Shown here: piece after piece, positions 57,128-64,000 of the stretch
Numbering within the stretch: position 1 is the stretch's first letter
Layout: every line of letters starts with the position of its first letter
Assembly (NCBI GenBank): GCA_900542145.1
Contig: UQMF01000001.1
Span: forward strand, 124,001 to 188,000
Reading direction: 5' to 3'
Length of the DNA: 64,000 bases
Source of the DNA: an uncultured Oscillospiraceae bacterium
GTDB lineage: Bacteria > Bacillota > Clostridia > Oscillospirales > Ruminococcaceae
Notes under the pieces: model-generated
The model's database searches: none
What the model saw: the letters and a program-made list of their open reading frames with translations, nothing else
Told to the model about the DNA's origin: nothing
Program-made: the position numbers and the translations under genes

Positions 57128-58141
57128 TCAAGCCTCTTCCTTTACTCCGAGGGCGGCGATGGCACTCGTCATTTCCTCTATCGCGTTCTTCTCAACGAAC
57201 ATCTTCGCCTGTCTGAAAGCGCCCAGGAATGCCACTGCGTCCGAGCTTCCGTGCGCCTTGAATACGGGCTTCGCGGTACCAAGCAGCGGAGAGCCGCCGA
57301 TGGTCTTGTAATCCAGCTGCCTTGCAATGTCGCCGAGCTGCTTCTTCACGCACAGCGCGCCGATCTTTGTCTTGAGGTTTGCGAAGAACATGCTCTTGAG
57401 GGACTGCTTCATCAGTATTCCCATACCCTCGCACGCCTTCAGGAACACATTTCCGGTAAATCCGTCGGTCACCAGCACGTCCACTTTGCCGACTGGTGCG
57501 TCGCGCCCCTCGACATATCCCAGGAAGTTGATGGAGGGAGTATTGCGCAGCAGCTTTACTGTTTCGTGCTCCAGTTCCCTGCCCTTTTCCTCCTCGGTGC
57601 CGATGTTCAGCAGACCTACCCTGGGCTTCTCTATCCCCATGGTCTTTTCCATGAATATGCTGCCGAGAACTGCGAACTGCTGAAGCATTTCGGGTCTGCA
57701 CTCCAGGTTTGCGCCGCCGTCAACAACAGCGTATCTTCCTCCGCCAAGACAAGGCATGAGGGGTACCAGTGCGGTCCTCTTGACGCCCTTTATCCTCTTG
57801 CCGACCATGGTTCCGCCGACAACTATCGCGGCGGTGCTTCCGGCGCTGATGAATGCGTCCGCATTGCCGTCCGCCAGGTAGTACAGCGCCTTGCCCATGG
57901 AAGTCCCGGAATTCTCCTTGATAACCGACTTGGGTGCGTCCTCGGTGGTGATGACGCCCTCCGCCGGAACAAGCTCGATGTGGCTGTCGGAGATATTCAG
58001 TTCCTTCATGCGCTGCATGAGAAGCTTCTCATCGCCGGTTATCGCGATGTCGATACCGAGTTCATTCACGGCAAGAGCCGCGCCCTTGAGTACTTCGTCC
58101 GGGGAATTGTCGCCGCCAAATCCATCTATAACGATCTTCAT
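57128..58141 (-). CDS. plsX: Phosphate acyltransferase PlsX
   Basis: The 337-residue enzyme makes acyl-phosphate from acyl-ACP, the first step of phospholipid synthesis in Gram-positives. Family features: KIVIDGFGGDNSPDEVLKGA (2-21), DNPKSVIKENSGTSMGKAL-like region at about 88-106, SAGSTAAIVVGGTMVGKRI and GLLNIGTEEEKGRELEHET. Usually plsX is followed by fabD or acpP before rnc; here rnc follows directly, so acyl carrier protein is encoded elsewhere. Gap to trmFO is 2 bases. Confidence 0.95.
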   Translation of the reverse strand: MKIVIDGFGGDNSPDEVLKGAALAVNELGIDIAITGDEKLLMQRMKELNISDSHIELVPAEGVITTEDAPKSVIKENSGTSMGKALYYLADGNADAFISAGSTAAIVVGGTMVGKRIKGVKRTALVPLMPCLGGGRYAVVDGGANLECRPEMLQQFAVLGSIFMEKTMGIEKPRVGLLNIGTEEEKGRELEHETVKLLRNTPSINFLGYVEGRDAPVGKVDVLVTDGFTGNVFLKACEGMGILMKQSLKSMFFANLKTKIGALCVKKQLGDIARQLDYKTIGGSPLLGTAKPVFKAHGSSDAVAFLGAFRQAKMFVEKNAIEEMTSAIAALGVKEEA

Positions 58142-58143
58142 AA

Positions 58144-59466
58144 TTATGTATCCTCACTATCAGAAAGAGCCCTGTCCAGATCGGAAAGCGCCCTCTGCGC
58201 CAGCGCCGCGTAGCGCTCCTGCTTGCCCTTTATCACCCTGTCAAGTCCGGGAAGGATCCCCATGCTGCTCGCCATCGGCTGGAAGTTCTCCACGGTCGGG
58301 TCGCTGATGTAGCTGCACAGCGCCCCCAGCATGGTCGTATGAGGAAGCTCCAGCGGAGTCTTCCCGGAAAGCCTGTCAGCCAGCGCCCTGCCGGCGATGA
58401 TCCCGGAAGCCGCGCTCTCAACGTAGCCCTCCACGCCGGTCATCTGCCCTCCGAAGAACACATTGTCGGAGCCACGCAGCATGAACCACTTGTCCAGTAA
58501 CCTCGGGCTGTCCAGAAATGTATTCCGGTGCATTACGCCGTAGCGGACGAACTCCGCGTTCTCCAGCCCCGGTATCATCGAAAATACGCGCTTCTGCTCG
58601 CCAAATTTCAGGTTCGTCTGGAATCCCACCAGGTTGTACATCGTACCGTCCTTGTTCTCCTTGCGGAGCTGTACGACGGCATATGGGCGCTTCCCCGTCC
58701 TTGGGTCGGTAAGTCCCACCGGCTTCATACAGCCGTAGCGAACGCTCTCGAATCCGCGCTTCGCAAGTACTTCCACCGGCATGCAGCCCTCGAACACCTT
58801 CATTCCGGCGCTCTCTTCCGGGCGATCGAATTCCTTCAGCGGAGCGCTCTCCGCCGTGACCAGCGCGTCGTAGAACGCCTGGTATTCATCGCGGTCCATC
58901 GGGCAGTTGACATAATCCGCCTCGCCCTTATCGTATCGCGTCTGATAAAATGCCTTGCTGAAATCTATGCTTTCCGCGGAAACAATGGGCGCCGCCGCGT
59001 CATAGAAACTGAGTCCCTCGCCGCAGATACCGCGTATCTTCTCAGCGAGCGCGTCGGAAGTAAGCGGACCGGTGCATATCACCGCGTTGTTCTGCGGAAT
59101 TTCGGTGACCTCTCCGCTGACAACCCGTATATTCGGAAAGCTGCGGACTATCCCCGTCACTTTGTCGGAGAATTTCGTGCGGTCCACCGCCAGTGCGCCG
59201 CCGGCAGGGACTGCGGTCTTTTCGGCTGCCTCAAGTATCACGGAGCCGAACCTGCGCATTTCCTCCTTGAGAAGTCCGCAGGCGCTCTCGGGTCTTGCCG
59301 CCTTGAGGGAATTGGAGCACACCAGCTCCGCGAATCCCTCATAGTGGTGTGCCGGGGAATACTTCTGCGGTTTCATCTCATGCAGCTCCACGTCGAATCC
59401 GCGCCGCGCCAGCTGTACTGCCGCTTCGCAGCCTGCCAGTCCTGCGCCGATAACCTTAACCGTCAT
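58144..59466 (-). CDS. trmFO: Methylenetetrahydrofolate-tRNA uracil-54 methyltransferase TrmFO
   Basis: The 440-residue flavoprotein forms ribothymidine at position 54 of tRNA using folate. The FAD motif VKVIGAGLAGCEAAVQLARRG (3-23) is followed by SNSLKAARPESACGLLKEEMRR, the family motif PAGGALAVDRTKF and, later, FFGGQMTGVEGYVESAASGI. I chose the ATG at 59466, which overlaps topA by 11 bases; the frame is open further into topA. Order topA-trmFO is as in Bacillus. Confidence 0.95.
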   Translation of the reverse strand: MTVKVIGAGLAGCEAAVQLARRGFDVELHEMKPQKYSPAHHYEGFAELVCSNSLKAARPESACGLLKEEMRRFGSVILEAAEKTAVPAGGALAVDRTKFSDKVTGIVRSFPNIRVVSGEVTEIPQNNAVICTGPLTSDALAEKIRGICGEGLSFYDAAAPIVSAESIDFSKAFYQTRYDKGEADYVNCPMDRDEYQAFYDALVTAESAPLKEFDRPEESAGMKVFEGCMPVEVLAKRGFESVRYGCMKPVGLTDPRTGKRPYAVVQLRKENKDGTMYNLVGFQTNLKFGEQKRVFSMIPGLENAEFVRYGVMHRNTFLDSPRLLDKWFMLRGSDNVFFGGQMTGVEGYVESAASGIIAGRALADRLSGKTPLELPHTTMLGALCSYISDPTVENFQPMASSMGILPGLDRVIKGKQERYAALAQRALSDLDRALSDSEDT

Positions 59467-61573
59467 TGTTCTTATCCTTTGCGTTGTCTGCGGAATCCAG
59501 GGGGCGCTCATATCCGCAGCCCTCCTTCGCGCAGTATATCTTGCCCATTCTGCCGGATTTCTTGAACAGGGACGCGCCGCACTGCGGACACTTCTCCTCT
59601 ATCGGCAGGTCCCAGGTCATGAAGTTACAGTTCTGGTAATCCTCGCAGCCATAGAATGGCTTGCCCTTCTTGGATTTCTTCGCCAGCATCTTCTTGCCGC
59701 ACCTCGGGCAGCTGCCCTTGGTTTCGGTGACTATCTTCTTGGTGAACTTGCACTCCGGGAATCCGCTGCACCCCAGGAACTTTCCGAAAGGTCCTATCTT
59801 GATGACCATGGGCTTGCCGCATTCCTCGCAGATTATATCCGTCGGCTCGTCCGGGACTTTCACGCGCTTGCCCTCCATGTCGGCTTCCGCCTTCTCGAGG
59901 GTCTTGGCGAATCCGTCGTAGAACTTGCGGAGCACCTCCACCCAGTTCTTGTCGCCGTGCTCAATATCATCAAGGGATGTTTCCATCTTCGCGGTGAACT
60001 TCACGTCAACGATGTTGTTGAAATGGTCCTTGAGCAGTTCAGTGATGACCTCGCCCAGGGAGGTGGGCTTCAGCTGATTACCCTGCTCTCGCTCAACGTA
60101 GTGTCTGTCCAGTATCGTGGATATTGTCGGCGCGTAGGTGGACGGTCTGCCTATTCCGTTCTCCTCAAGCTCCTTGATGAGGGAGGCTTCGTTGTAGCGC
60201 GCCGGGGGCTGGGTGAAGTGCTGATTTCCCAGAACTTCCTTTGCGGTGAGCTTCTCGCCTTTTTCCAGTCTTGGAAGGGCGCCGGTCTGCTCGCCGTCCG
60301 AATCCCTGGTTTCCTCGTACAGGCGCGTAAATCCATCGAACTTGACGGAATATCCGCTGCTCTTGAAAAGGCAGCCTGCCGCAGCGATATCCACAGCCAC
60401 GGTATCCAGCACAGCATTCTGCATCTGACTCGCCATGAAGCGCTCCCAGATGAGCTTATACAGCTTGTACTGGTCGTTCGTGAGGGAAGCCTTCACCTTG
60501 TCGGGAGTCAGGCTGACGGTGGTCGGACGGATTGCTTCGTGGGCGTCCTGTGCATTACTCTTGGATTTGAACACCCGGGGTTTTTCCGGCAGGTATTCCG
60601 TGCCGTACATCTCCCTGATAAGGTCAGCGGCAGCCGCCTTCGCCTCGTCGGAGATACGCAGCGAGTCGGTACGCATGTAGGTGATAAGACCCACGGCGCC
60701 CATTCCAGCAACGTCGATACCTTCATACAGCTCCTGCGCAGCCTTCATGGTGCGGCGCGCCTGGAAGGAATACCGACGGCTCGCCTCCTGCTGAAGGGTG
60801 GAAGTCGTGAACGGGGGAGCAGGCTGCTTCTTGCGCTGGGATTTCTTCAGTCCGGTGACGATGAATTCCGCGCCCTTGAGGCGCTCCAGCAGCTTGTCAG
60901 CCTCCTCCTGGCTGGAAATGGCGATCTTCTCGCCGTCCACCTCCGCCAGCTTCGCCGCGAACGCCTTCTTTGAGGAGGACGCGGTGAGTTTGGCGTCAAT
61001 GCTCCAGTACTCCTGGGAAACGAAGCTGCGTATCTCGTTCTCGCGGTCCACGATTATGCGCACCGCAACGGACTGCACGCGTCCGGCGGACAGTCCGCGC
61101 CTTACCTTCTTCCACAGGAACGGCGACAGCTTATAACCCACGATTCTGTCCAGGATACGGCGCGCCTGCTGCGCGTCCACGATGTTCGTGTCGATGCAGC
61201 GCGGAGCCGCCATTCCATTCTGCACGCCTGCCTTGGTTATCTCGTTGAAGGTAACGCGCACAGGTGCGCTGCCATCGATATTGAGCAGGTGCGACAAGTG
61301 CCACGCGATAGCTTCTCCCTCGCGGTCCGGGTCGGTCGCGAGATAGATCATGTCGCTTGCCTTGGCGTGCTTTTTCAGTTCCTTGATTACCTCCGCCTTG
61401 TCCTTCATATTGACGTACTGCGGCGCGAAATCATGCTCCACGTCAACGCCCAGCTTGGACTTCGGCAGGTCGATTATATGCCCGGTGGAGGCTATTACGT
61501 CATAGCCCTCGCCGAGGTACTTCTTAACGGTTTTCGCCTTCGACGGCGACTCCAGTATTACAAGATGCGGCAC
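59456..61573 (-). CDS. topA: DNA topoisomerase I
   Basis: The 705-residue enzyme relaxes negative supercoils. It has a Toprim domain (LVILESPSKAKTVKKYLG; ATDPDREGEAIAWHL), the active-site Tyr in GLITYMRTDSLRIS, and three C-terminal zinc ribbons (CEECGKPM...CSGFPEC; CPRCGKKM...CEDYQNC; CPQCGASL...CAKEGC, about 570-700). I use the GTG at 61573 because AGGAGGAAACTCT precedes it; an in-frame ATG 54 bases earlier lies in a less suitable context. End overlaps trmFO. Confidence 0.95.
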   Translation of the reverse strand: MPHLVILESPSKAKTVKKYLGEGYDVIASTGHIIDLPKSKLGVDVEHDFAPQYVNMKDKAEVIKELKKHAKASDMIYLATDPDREGEAIAWHLSHLLNIDGSAPVRVTFNEITKAGVQNGMAAPRCIDTNIVDAQQARRILDRIVGYKLSPFLWKKVRRGLSAGRVQSVAVRIIVDRENEIRSFVSQEYWSIDAKLTASSSKKAFAAKLAEVDGEKIAISSQEEADKLLERLKGAEFIVTGLKKSQRKKQPAPPFTTSTLQQEASRRYSFQARRTMKAAQELYEGIDVAGMGAVGLITYMRTDSLRISDEAKAAAADLIREMYGTEYLPEKPRVFKSKSNAQDAHEAIRPTTVSLTPDKVKASLTNDQYKLYKLIWERFMASQMQNAVLDTVAVDIAAAGCLFKSSGYSVKFDGFTRLYEETRDSDGEQTGALPRLEKGEKLTAKEVLGNQHFTQPPARYNEASLIKELEENGIGRPSTYAPTISTILDRHYVEREQGNQLKPTSLGEVITELLKDHFNNIVDVKFTAKMETSLDDIEHGDKNWVEVLRKFYDGFAKTLEKAEADMEGKRVKVPDEPTDIICEECGKPMVIKIGPFGKFLGCSGFPECKFTKKIVTETKGSCPRCGKKMLAKKSKKGKPFYGCEDYQNCNFMTWDLPIEEKCPQCGASLFKKSGRMGKIYCAKEGCGYERPLDSADNAKDKNNDG

Positions 61574-61617
61574 AGAGTTTCCTCCTAAATTTGGATTTAC
61601 GCCCATAAAGGGCATTA

Positions 61618-61659
61618 GGCAATGCAAAACCGAAAGTCAGCTTATAGCTTTGCATTGCC
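61618..61659. repeat. Inverted repeat between the TrmH-type gene and topA
   Basis: GGCAATGCAAA (61618-61628) and TTTGCATTGCC (61649-61659) form an 11-bp stem with a 20-base loop in the topA leader. No long U run follows on the minus strand, so it may be a processing site, weak terminator or leader structure. Confidence 0.6.
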
Positions 61660-61726
61660 TGCTGCGTTCACACAGCAGACATATGCGGATAAGCCGGGCA
61701 GGTCATGTCCAGCTTAAAAATATCGT

Positions 61727-62497
61727 TCAGCGCTTTGACAGCTCCCAGAGGAGTATCGCCGCGGCGGCGCCGGCATTCAGCGATTCCGCGCCGGATATCG
61801 GGATATACACCGCCTGGTCGCAGGCTTTCGCGGTCGCACCGGAAATCCCGGCGCCCTCGCTGCCGATGACGACTGCGGCGCGCTCCGGGAATTCAAGCTC
61901 CCCGAGTTTAGCGGCGGAGCTGTCCAGCATTGAGCCATACACCCGGAACCCCATTTCTTTCAGCCCGGATATTATCCCCGGAAGCTCCCCGGTAATACAC
62001 GGCAGCCTGAACACGCTGCCCATGGAAGCCCGGAGCGTCTTGGGCGACCAGATATCGGCGCACTCCGGCGATAGCGCAGCGCCGTCGAATCCCAGCGCCT
62101 CGGCGGTCCGGAGAATCGTCCCGACATTGCCGGGGTCCTGCACTCCGTCCAGGAGCACCAGCCGCCCGGCTCCGTCCGGGATCCCGTCGGAGTGCGGCTT
62201 CTCGGCGATGGCAAACAGTCCCTGCGGAGCCTTTGTATCGGAAATATATTCCGCGATCTCCTGGGATATCACCACCACCTCGCCGGCGCTTCCAAGTGCG
62301 GCAGCGGTCTTGGGATATTTCACCGCCGCGTTCTCTGTCATAAGAGCGGTCAGTATCCGGAATCCGCCCTTCGCAAGCTCGCCGCAGAGATGATCTCCCT
62401 CAACGGCGAAAACGCCCTGAGCGTCCCGTACGGATTTCTCCCGGAGAAGCTCCCGGAAGCGCTTTACAGCGTCGTTTTTTCTTGATGTGATCACCAA
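61727..62497 (-). CDS. TrmH-family (SpoU) RNA 2'-O-methyltransferase
   Basis: The 256-residue SPOUT methyltransferase has an N-terminal RNA-binding domain (VITSRKNDAVKRFRELLREKSVRDAQGVFAVEG, 2-34) and the knotted SpoU core: LVLLDGVQDPGNVGTILRTAEALGFDG (about 133-159), AAVVIGSEGAGIS and VYIPISGAESLNAGAAAAILLWE. It methylates a ribose in rRNA or tRNA; the exact target is unknown. It is downstream of the rplT terminator and upstream of topA. Confidence 0.93.
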   Translation of the reverse strand: MVITSRKNDAVKRFRELLREKSVRDAQGVFAVEGDHLCGELAKGGFRILTALMTENAAVKYPKTAAALGSAGEVVVISQEIAEYISDTKAPQGLFAIAEKPHSDGIPDGAGRLVLLDGVQDPGNVGTILRTAEALGFDGAALSPECADIWSPKTLRASMGSVFRLPCITGELPGIISGLKEMGFRVYGSMLDSSAAKLGELEFPERAAVVIGSEGAGISGATAKACDQAVYIPISGAESLNAGAAAAILLWELSKR

Positions 62498-62525
62498 TGG
62501 AGCAAATCCCCCTACATAGCGAAAA

Positions 62526-62554
62526 ATCTCACGCCCCGGAACAGAACGTGAGAT
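62526..62554 (-). terminator. Terminator after rplT
   Basis: ATCTCACG (62526-62533) and CGTGAGAT (62547-62554) with a 13-base loop; on the minus strand TTTTTCGC follows. Confidence 0.85.
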
Positions 62555-62564
62555 ATTATCACGA

Positions 62565-62918
62565 TTAAAGCGCTGCCTTAGCCTTCTCTGTCAGTGCAGT
62601 GAAGCCTGCTGCGTCGTTGATTGCGATCTCGGAGAGCATCTTTCTGTTCAGAGTGATGCCAGCCTTCTTCAGACCGTTCATGAAAGTGGAATAGTTCATG
62701 CCGTTGGACTTAGCAGCAGCAGAGATTCTGGTGATCCAGAGCTTTCTGAAGTCTCTCTTCTTAAGACGTCTGCCGATGTAAGCATACTGACCGGACTTCC
62801 AAACAGCTTCCTTGGCAGTCTTGAACAGTCTGCTCTTGCCGCCCCAGTAGCCCTTAGCCAGCTTTAATGTTCTATTTCTTCTCTTGCGAGTTGCGAGTGC
62901 GCCCTTTACGCGTGCCAT
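62565..62918 (-). CDS. rplT: 50S ribosomal protein L20
   Basis: The 117-residue basic protein is L20, an early binder of 23S rRNA and often the repressor of its own operon. It starts MARVKGALATRKRRNRTLKL and carries AKGYWGGKSRLFKTAKEAV and RRLKKRDFRKLWITRISAAAKSNGMNYS. Length is exact for the family. Last gene of infC-rpmI-rplT. Confidence 0.98.
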   Translation of the reverse strand: MARVKGALATRKRRNRTLKLAKGYWGGKSRLFKTAKEAVWKSGQYAYIGRRLKKRDFRKLWITRISAAAKSNGMNYSTFMNGLKKAGITLNRKMLSEIAINDAAGFTALTEKAKAAL

Positions 62919-62967
62919 TATACATTACCTCCTGATATTTTGTTCGTGCGGATATTCCGCATCTTGA

Positions 62968-63165
62968 TTATTTGTACGGAATAAGGCTCTTTACAGCTGC
63001 TACGTTGGTAACGTCTGCATATGCGCCAGCACGCAGGCCTCTCTTGCGCTTTGTGGACTTCTTGGTAAGAATGTGGCGTCTGTTGGTGTGACCCATCTTT
63101 ACCATACCGTTCTTTGTCAGCTTGAAGCGCTTCTTCGCTCCGCTGTGAGTTTTGATCTTAGGCAT
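62968..63165 (-). CDS. rpmI: 50S ribosomal protein L35
   Basis: The 65-residue basic protein is L35: MPKIKTHSGAKKRFKLTKNG, then HILTKKSTKRKRGLR and a C-terminal KSLIPYK. It lies between infC and rplT, the invariant order of this operon. The ATG follows AAGGAGGATATCAT. Confidence 0.98.
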   Translation of the reverse strand: MPKIKTHSGAKKRFKLTKNGMVKMGHTNRRHILTKKSTKRKRGLRAGAYADVTNVAAVKSLIPYK

Positions 63166-63223
63166 TATGATATCCTCCTTGAGTTTTTATTCGGGCGTCG
63201 CCGGTGGCTCCGCCGCGCCTGTC

Positions 63224-63739
63224 TTATTTCTTGGGGCTGAGCACTATCGCGTAGTTCTTGCCCTCGAGCTTTGACGGCTTTTCGGAACCGCCGTACTCTG
63301 AAACGGCATCGAGGAACTTCTTCATCAGCTCTTCGCTGAGATTCATGTGCGACATCTCTCTCGCACGTCTGAAGCGAATGGTGACCTTTACCTTGTCGCC
63401 GTTCTGGAGGAACTTGATGCAGTTCTTTACCTTGATGTTGAAGTCGTTGGTGTCGATGTTGAGCGACATCTTGATCTCCTTCACCTCAGCCTGCTTCTGG
63501 TTCTTCCGGGCTTCTTTCTCCCTCTTGGTCTGCTCAAAACGGTATTTGCCAAAATCCATGATCTTGCATACCGGAGGATTTGCCGTCGGAGCGATGAGAA
63601 CGAGGTCAAGATCTGCCTCGATCGCCTTTGCAAGCGCGTCCGCAGTCGCCATAATGCCGAGCTGCTCGCCGTCTGCGCCAACTACTCTTACTTCCTTTTC
63701 ACGGATCTCCTCATTGATGAGCTGTTCTTTCGTGCCGAT
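63224..63739 (-). CDS. infC: Translation initiation factor IF-3, AUC start proposed
   Basis: The product is IF-3, which keeps 30S subunits free and checks the start codon: QLINEEIREKEVRVVGADGEQLGIM (near the N-terminus), DFGKYRFEQTKREKEARKNQ and VKNCIKFLQNGDKVKVTIRFRRARE. No ATG, GTG or TTG fits the usual N-terminus. An ATC at 63739 lies 7 bases after AAAGGCGGTG and gives 171 residues starting (M)GTKEQL, the expected position. Non-canonical starts (AUU, AUC, AUA) in infC allow IF-3 to repress itself. The alternative GTG at 63802 would begin inside a leader hairpin and add 21 unlikely residues. Confidence 0.93.
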   Translation of the reverse strand: MGTKEQLINEEIREKEVRVVGADGEQLGIMATADALAKAIEADLDLVLIAPTANPPVCKIMDFGKYRFEQTKREKEARKNQKQAEVKEIKMSLNIDTNDFNIKVKNCIKFLQNGDKVKVTIRFRRAREMSHMNLSEELMKKFLDAVSEYGGSEKPSKLEGKNYAIVLSPKK

Positions 63740-63907
63740 ATCAAAGCACCGCCTTTCTTGATTACGTTTCAGCTGTGAAATAAAATAAGCGTGAGCACAC
63801 ACTGCTCACGCTTAACCGAATGCCTTACGGCGTATTCTCATTAAACATTACCGCGCCTGGCAGAAAATACGCCGGCGGGTGAGAGTGTGGTGACTCTGCT
63901 TTATTAC
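63740..63907 (-). promoter_or_regulatory. Structured leader of infC-rpmI-rplT (r-protein leader candidate)
   Basis: The 170-base leader holds GGCGTATT/AATACGCC arms (63829-63836, 63866-63873) enclosing a branched region, followed by the attenuator-like hairpin. In Bacillus the leader of this operon mimics 23S rRNA and binds L20. A similar control is likely, but the exact L20-binding motif was not verified. Confidence 0.55.
63787..63813 (-). terminator. Attenuator-like hairpin in the infC leader
   Basis: AAGCGTGAGCA (63787-63797) and TGCTCACGCTT (63803-63813) form a perfect 11-bp stem with a 5-base loop; on the minus strand ATTTTATTTC follows. It lies about 50 bases before the infC start. Confidence 0.7.
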
Positions 63908-63913
63908 TCAAAC

Positions 63914-63942
63914 ATTATACACCACATTTCCCACTTTGTCAA
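63914..63942 (-). promoter_or_regulatory. Consensus promoter of the infC operon
   Basis: On the minus strand TTGACA (63942-63937) and TATAAT (63919-63914) with exactly 17 bases between. The remaining bases to 64000 show no feature. Confidence 0.88.
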
Positions 63943-64000
63943 GGGGTTTTCAAAAATTTATTTCAGATTTCCTGCCATCTGCTGATTTTTCTCCAGGAAC

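Noticed and set aside
61574..61627. Earlier in-frame starts of topA
   Set aside because: The AGGAGG site is placed for the GTG at 61573, and the extra residues include the ribosome site itself and do not match TopA.
63740..63802. GTG at 63802 as start of IF-3 (192 residues)
   Set aside because: It lies in the right arm of a terminator-like hairpin, without a ribosome site, and the extra residues do not match IF-3.

Overview
The window reads as chromosomal DNA of an anaerobic, Gram-positive Firmicute, most likely a Ruminococcus-like member of the Oscillospiraceae. This rests on gene content and order (a gerW/ytfJ-type sporulation gene, a gene with a CD1247-type N-terminus, the yhbY-nadD-yqeK-rsfS, aroQ-pepP-efp, rnc-smc-ftsY and infC-rpmI-rplT blocks), on strong AGGAGG-type ribosome sites, and on many sigma-A promoters with an exact 17-base spacer. 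G+C looks slightly above half by eye. No rRNA, tRNA, CRISPR array, prophage or transposase gene was seen.

Region 1-4.1 kb: the end of a methionine-uptake operon (metN, metI cut by the window edge) read leftward from a consensus promoter through a structured leader that carries a well-started 25-codon ORF. Facing away is a two-gene unit: a lipoprotein whose C-terminal domain is a complete barnase-type RNase, and a barstar-type inhibitor. A WYL regulator follows. Region 4.1-16.5 kb: an L-fucose/L-arabinose isomerase-like protein, a MATE exporter, a FapA/DUF342 protein, two surface proteins with NPxTG sorting signals, metY behind a leader that can form a pseudoknot, secG-rnr, a DUF368 (PopT) lipid-carrier translocase, a small NrdD-tail-like protein and a MITE-like repeat.

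Region 16.5-31.5 kb: a sugar ABC importer without its own ATPase, with LacI/CcpA-type operators upstream; a three-gene biotin-dependent carboxyltransferase unit that looks like a transcarboxylase; an operon with an M50 protease, scpA, scpB, DUF2953, gerW, dacF and a pseudouridine synthase; and three small lipoprotein genes, one of which encodes almost nothing but an 11-residue repeat. Region 31.5-41.5 kb: hybrid cluster protein, a zur-znuA-znuC-znuB zinc uptake operon with a Fur-type box, a zinc-ribbon protein paired with a PH-like protein, a GT4 glycosyltransferase, an AraC regulator and hisC.

Region 41.5-64 kb is mostly leftward housekeeping: rpsU, yqeG, an AP-endonuclease-IV-like protein, an unknown 357-residue protein, aroQ, pepP, efp and a CD1247-like protein; rdgB, yhbY, nadD, yqeK and rsfS, interrupted by a frameshifted TIGR04076-like gene and a DMP19-like gene; and a long, tightly packed run infC, rpmI, rplT, trmH-type methyltransferase, topA, trmFO, plsX, rnc, radical SAM, smc, ftsY. 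infC appears to use an AUC start codon behind a structured leader.

The observations most worth a second look are the metN leader (a stem whose left arm lies inside the small ORF just after adjacent Met and Cys codons), the lipid-anchored barnase with its barstar, the metY pseudoknot, the transcarboxylase-like triad and the inserted repeat at 16.25-16.44 kb. No database or folding program was run; all family names come from reading the translated sequences.
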